The notes under the pieces are model-generated. The model was not told the origin of the DNA. It saw nothing but the letters and a program-made list of their open reading frames with translations, and did no database searches. From Streptomyces smaragdinus (GTDB taxonomy: Bacteria > Actinomycetota > Actinomycetes > Streptomycetales > Streptomycetaceae), in NCBI RefSeq assembly GCF_009604385.1, contig NZ_WEGJ01000002.1:496001-560000 (forward strand): a stretch of 64,000 nt of DNA, in the 5' to 3' direction. Shown here piece after piece: positions 61,775 through 64,000 of the stretch. The stretch's first letter is position 1. Each line of letters begins with the position of its first letter. The position numbers and the translations under genes are program-made.

Positions 61775-62446
61775 TCAGCCGAGCGGTTGGGTGGTGTTGC
61801 GCAAGGCGGCCATGACCGGTGCATACATGCGGGACTTGATCGTGCCGAGGGTGTCGCCGGCCTTGTTCACCTGAGCCTGGGCGATCTCGATCGCGGCGGA
61901 GCGCACGACGTCCTCGCCGACCGACCGATCGACGATTCCGGCGGCCGCAGCATCGATGCCGCCGTAGCGGCGAGCGGTGAGCATGGCCTCATGGGCGGTC
62001 TGCGGTGCCAACCGGGACTGGATCAGCGCGGACATGCCGGAGGTGAAGGGGATGTTGATGTCGGCTTCGGGGAGTGACCAGAAACCGCGGTCGGCACGCA
62101 TCACGCGGAAGTCGTGAGCGAGGGAGAACATCGCTCCGGCGGCGAAGGTGTGTCCCTGCAGCGCCGCTACCGTGACGACTGGCAGCGAGATCATCCGCGC
62201 GAACAGCTCGTGGACCGACACGACGTAGTCCTCGTGCTGGTCGAGGTGGGCGAACAGCCAGTCCAGGTCGAGGCCGTTGGAGTAGAACTTGCCGGTGGCG
62301 GCGGTGACCAGAGCGCGGGGGCCTTCCGCCTTCTCCACCTCGTCCAGCGCGGCCCCGACGGCGGTGAGCCAGTCGGGGTGGAAGCGGTTCTCCCCGTCTC
62401 CGAGGTCGAGGACGAAGATGTTGTCGTGACGGTCGAGCGAGGGCAT
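61775..62446 (-). CDS. Enoyl-CoA hydratase/isomerase family protein
   Basis: 223-residue crotonase-fold protein. It shows ALVTAATGKFYSNGLDLDWL (oxyanion-hole region), LPVVTVAALQGHTFAAGAMFSLAHDFRVM (cited in part) and FWSLPEADINIPFTSGM. The glutamate in LPEAD stands where peroxisomal-type isomerases have a catalytic acid, so delta3-delta2-enoyl-CoA isomerase activity is possible. The ATG at 62446 has AAGGAG seven bases upstream. It follows a TetR gene on the same strand by 44 bases, so the two probably form an autoregulated operon. Confidence 0.9.
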   Translation of the reverse strand: MPSLDRHDNIFVLDLGDGENRFHPDWLTAVGAALDEVEKAEGPRALVTAATGKFYSNGLDLDWLFAHLDQHEDYVVSVHELFARMISLPVVTVAALQGHTFAAGAMFSLAHDFRVMRADRGFWSLPEADINIPFTSGMSALIQSRLAPQTAHEAMLTARRYGGIDAAAAGIVDRSVGEDVVRSAAIEIAQAQVNKAGDTLGTIKSRMYAPVMAALRNTTQPLG

Positions 62447-62490
62447 GGTGGCTCCTTCGGAATGGGCTGACGGCGGGCGGGAACTGCGGG

Positions 62491-63102
62491 TTACGGCCGT
62501 GGTCCGGATTTGGTTCCGGGGCGGTCGCCCAGGGTGTGCAGGAGCAGGTCGTGGATCTCGGCGGCGGCCGCCTCGATCGGGGCTGTGCTCTGTTCGGCCC
62601 GGCACATGATGACCGCGCCTTCGGCCGCGGCGATGATGAAGGCGCCGAGTCTGCGGGCGCGTTCCTCGGTGAGGCCGTGCCGGACGAGGAGGGCCGCGAG
62701 GTCTCTCTGCCAGCGGGCGAAGACGGCAGCTGCGGAGCGGGACAACTGGGGTGCGTCGTCGTTGGTCTCCACGGCTACGGCCACGATCGGGCAGCCGGCC
62801 CTGAAGCCGCTTTCCGCGAGCTGATCACGCCATGCCGTGAAGAAGGCGTCGACGGCCTCCACGGGATCGTCGACTTGTGCGGCTGCGCCGATCAAACCGG
62901 TGATGAAGTCTCCCGCCAGCGTCACCGCCTCGTCTATGAGCTGCGTCCGCCCCCCGGGGAAGTGGTGGTACACCGATCCGCGCGGCGCTCCGCTGTGGGC
63001 GAGGATCTTGTCGATACTGGTCGCGCTGGCCCCGTATTCGCGCAGCAGGGAGGCGGCACTGAGGACCATGAGGTTCCGGCTGTCCCTCTTGCGTGCGTTC
63101 AC
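62491..63102 (-). CDS. TetR/AcrR family regulator (LmrA/YxaF-like)
   Basis: 203-residue TetR-type regulator. The helix-turn-helix reads LMVLSAASLLREYGASATSI and DKILAHSGAPRGSVYHHFPGG, close to the LmrA/YxaF subgroup, whose C-terminal domain (TetR_C_33-like) shows GFRAGCPIVAVAVE as here. The start is GTG at 63102. It heads the operon with the enoyl-CoA hydratase gene. A TACC-TGTC-GGTA palindrome lies 45 bases upstream. Confidence 0.9.
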   Translation of the reverse strand: MNARKRDSRNLMVLSAASLLREYGASATSIDKILAHSGAPRGSVYHHFPGGRTQLIDEAVTLAGDFITGLIGAAAQVDDPVEAVDAFFTAWRDQLAESGFRAGCPIVAVAVETNDDAPQLSRSAAAVFARWQRDLAALLVRHGLTEERARRLGAFIIAAAEGAVIMCRAEQSTAPIEAAAAEIHDLLLHTLGDRPGTKSGPRP

Positions 63103-63146
63103 CAGTTCGCCGCCTTCCCTGTGGCAGTGCGATCCGCCAAAGAATC

Positions 63147-63158
63147 TACCTGTCGGTA
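63147..63158. promoter_or_regulatory. TetR operator candidate TACC-TGTC-GGTA
   Basis: Small palindrome TACC-N4-GGTA followed by GTAAC-TTATGG-GTTAT-like repeats in an A/T-richer promoter region, upstream of the TetR gene. It is probably the autoregulatory site. Confidence 0.45.
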
Positions 63159-63796
63159 ACTTATGGGTTATGTCATAGACAATGCAAGAGCGGCTGCGCG
63201 GTGACTTGCCCGTGGTCGGAGATTGAGGCCATGGTCCTGAGCGTGCGTGTCACATGCGTCGAACACGACGGCGATCGGGCAGGTCTCCACCAGGACACCG
63301 GGGCGGGATCGCAGGTACCCGTACTCACCTCGCTCCCCTCGAAGCCTCTCACCGGCTTGAGGAACGGCACCCGAACACGCCCGGCGTCGTACACGTGCAG
63401 CACGGGACCTCCTACGAGGTGTCGCCCGACGCGATCCTCGGGATCCGGCGGACCGCCTCGACCGGACGCCACGGTCCGCTCGCCGGTGAACGGATCTCCG
63501 GCGGACGGCGCCGGCCGGCGCCGCCGTGGCACAGGGTGAACCTTCGGCCACGTGGACCGGGCGGCTGATGGGGACGCCGTACGGAGTCCGGACATCCTCC
63601 GTGCGGTGACGACGTCCCCGTGGTTGGCCCTCGCGCACGATGACCCACGGGGCGCCGCAGAGACTCCCGGGCGCCGCCGGATGACGGCGGCGGCCTGTCC
63701 GCTTCGTGGACGTGCGGTGTGCCGGGGTGGGGATCGGGGGACGAACGGGTGGGGCCGGATGGGTGGGAGGGGCCACGCGAGGGGATGGGAGATGGC
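63159..63796. other. No gene recognised
   Basis: 638 bases between the TetR gene and the response regulator gene, which point away from each other. No family features were seen in any frame. It must contain both promoters. Confidence 0.4.
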
Positions 63797-64000
63797 ATGA
63801 CCGGACGGGGGCAGACCACCGGAGCGGCACGGCTGCTGCTGGTCGAGGATGACCGAGAACTCGGCGGCATGCTGGCAGAGGTGCTGCAGCAGGAGGGCTA
63901 TCACGTCGATGTCGCCGGTGACGGGCAGAGAGGGCTGCATCTCGGGCTGACCCGACAGTACGACGTCCTGGTCATCGACCGGCGGTTGCCCGTGCTCGAC
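63797..64000 (+). CDS. OmpR-type response regulator, N-terminal part (cut by window end)
   Basis: The first 68 codons of a two-component response regulator are in the window. From ATG 63797 the receiver domain reads ARLLLVEDDRELGGMLAEVL, then GYHVDVAGDGQRGLHLGL and YDVLVIDRRLPVLD. The acidic pair DD and the phospho-acceptor aspartate in VIDRRLP are visible. The output domain lies outside the window; an OmpR/PhoB-type winged helix is likely because of the VEDDRELGGML form. GGGAG precedes the start. No partner kinase is in view. Confidence 0.88.
   Translation, partial: MTGRGQTTGAARLLLVEDDRELGGMLAEVLQQEGYHVDVAGDGQRGLHLGLTRQYDVLVIDRRLPVLD

Noticed and set aside
61099..61824. 241-codon minus-strand frame upstream of the small basic protein gene
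   Set aside because: Pro/Arg/Ser low-complexity translation without motifs or a convincing ribosome site.
63248..63254. TGTCACA, the -35-type element of ECF41 promoters
   Set aside because: No CGTC about 16 bases downstream, and it is 39 kb from the sigma gene with no gene following; chance match.
1..64000. CRISPR array, tRNA or rRNA genes
   Set aside because: No regularly spaced direct repeats, no cloverleaf-type sequences with a T-loop box and no rRNA-like conserved stretches were seen on either strand.

Overview
The window is a very GC-rich actinobacterial chromosome segment, almost certainly Streptomyces. The evidence is the third-position G/C bias, frequent GTG and TTG starts with GGAGG ribosome sites, overlapping start/stop codons, ECF sigma, HxlR, TetR and SpoIIE-type regulators, and a terpene synthase. 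No tRNA, rRNA or CRISPR array was seen.

1-18.1 kb is an aerobic-type cobalamin (B12) corrin-ring block in four transcription units: (i) riboswitch-cobN-cobF-cobQ-cobK on +; (ii) riboswitch-chelatase (ChlI-ChlD fusion)-cobO-cobB/cobC fusion-cbiB on -; (iii) cobL alone on +, apparently leaderless; (iv) riboswitch-cobG-cobH-cobI/J fusion-cobM on -. Units i, ii and iv each follow a cobalamin riboswitch. Together they cover ring contraction, methylation, amidation, cobalt insertion, adenosylation and aminopropanol attachment. Uroporphyrinogen methyltransferase, nucleotide-loop and cobalt-uptake genes are not in the window. CobG appears to lack its iron-sulfur half.

18.2-30.7 kb is a set of small stress, redox and regulatory loci. 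An Rrf2 regulator, a short-chain dehydrogenase and a SnoaL-like gene share a repeated GTAAC-N7-GTTAC operator. Then come a DUF2071 gene, a DHA2-type exporter, an ECF41 sigma factor with a cupin, an HxlR/oxidoreductase pair (oxidoreductase frameshifted), a serine hydrolase interrupted by an in-frame TGA, an isocitrate-lyase-superfamily enzyme and an orphan terpene synthase.

31-37.7 kb holds a NIPSNAP protein, a large PAS/GAF/SpoIIE/HATPase regulator whose phosphatase metal ligands look degraded, a lone nucleotidyltransferase, and ISAs1 and IS5 remnants. 37.8-48.7 kb is an intact aromatic-ring catabolic island: a TetR regulator with a perfect palindromic operator, two flavin monooxygenases, two extradiol dioxygenases, a meta-cleavage hydrolase, a hydratase-aldolase, an aldehyde dehydrogenase, a Dabb protein and a class II aldolase-like enzyme. 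IS debris lies on both sides.

48.7-64 kb is accessory and decaying: transposase, methyltransferase, integrase and Doc-like remnants are mixed with intact genes. The intact ones include an HxlR/NADP-reductase pair, a TetR regulator flanked by two paralogous lipoprotein genes (one frameshifted by a 5-bp repeat), a Ser/Thr kinase carrying an extracellular solute-binding-protein sensor, a TetR/enoyl-CoA hydratase pair, and the start of an OmpR-type response regulator cut by the window end.
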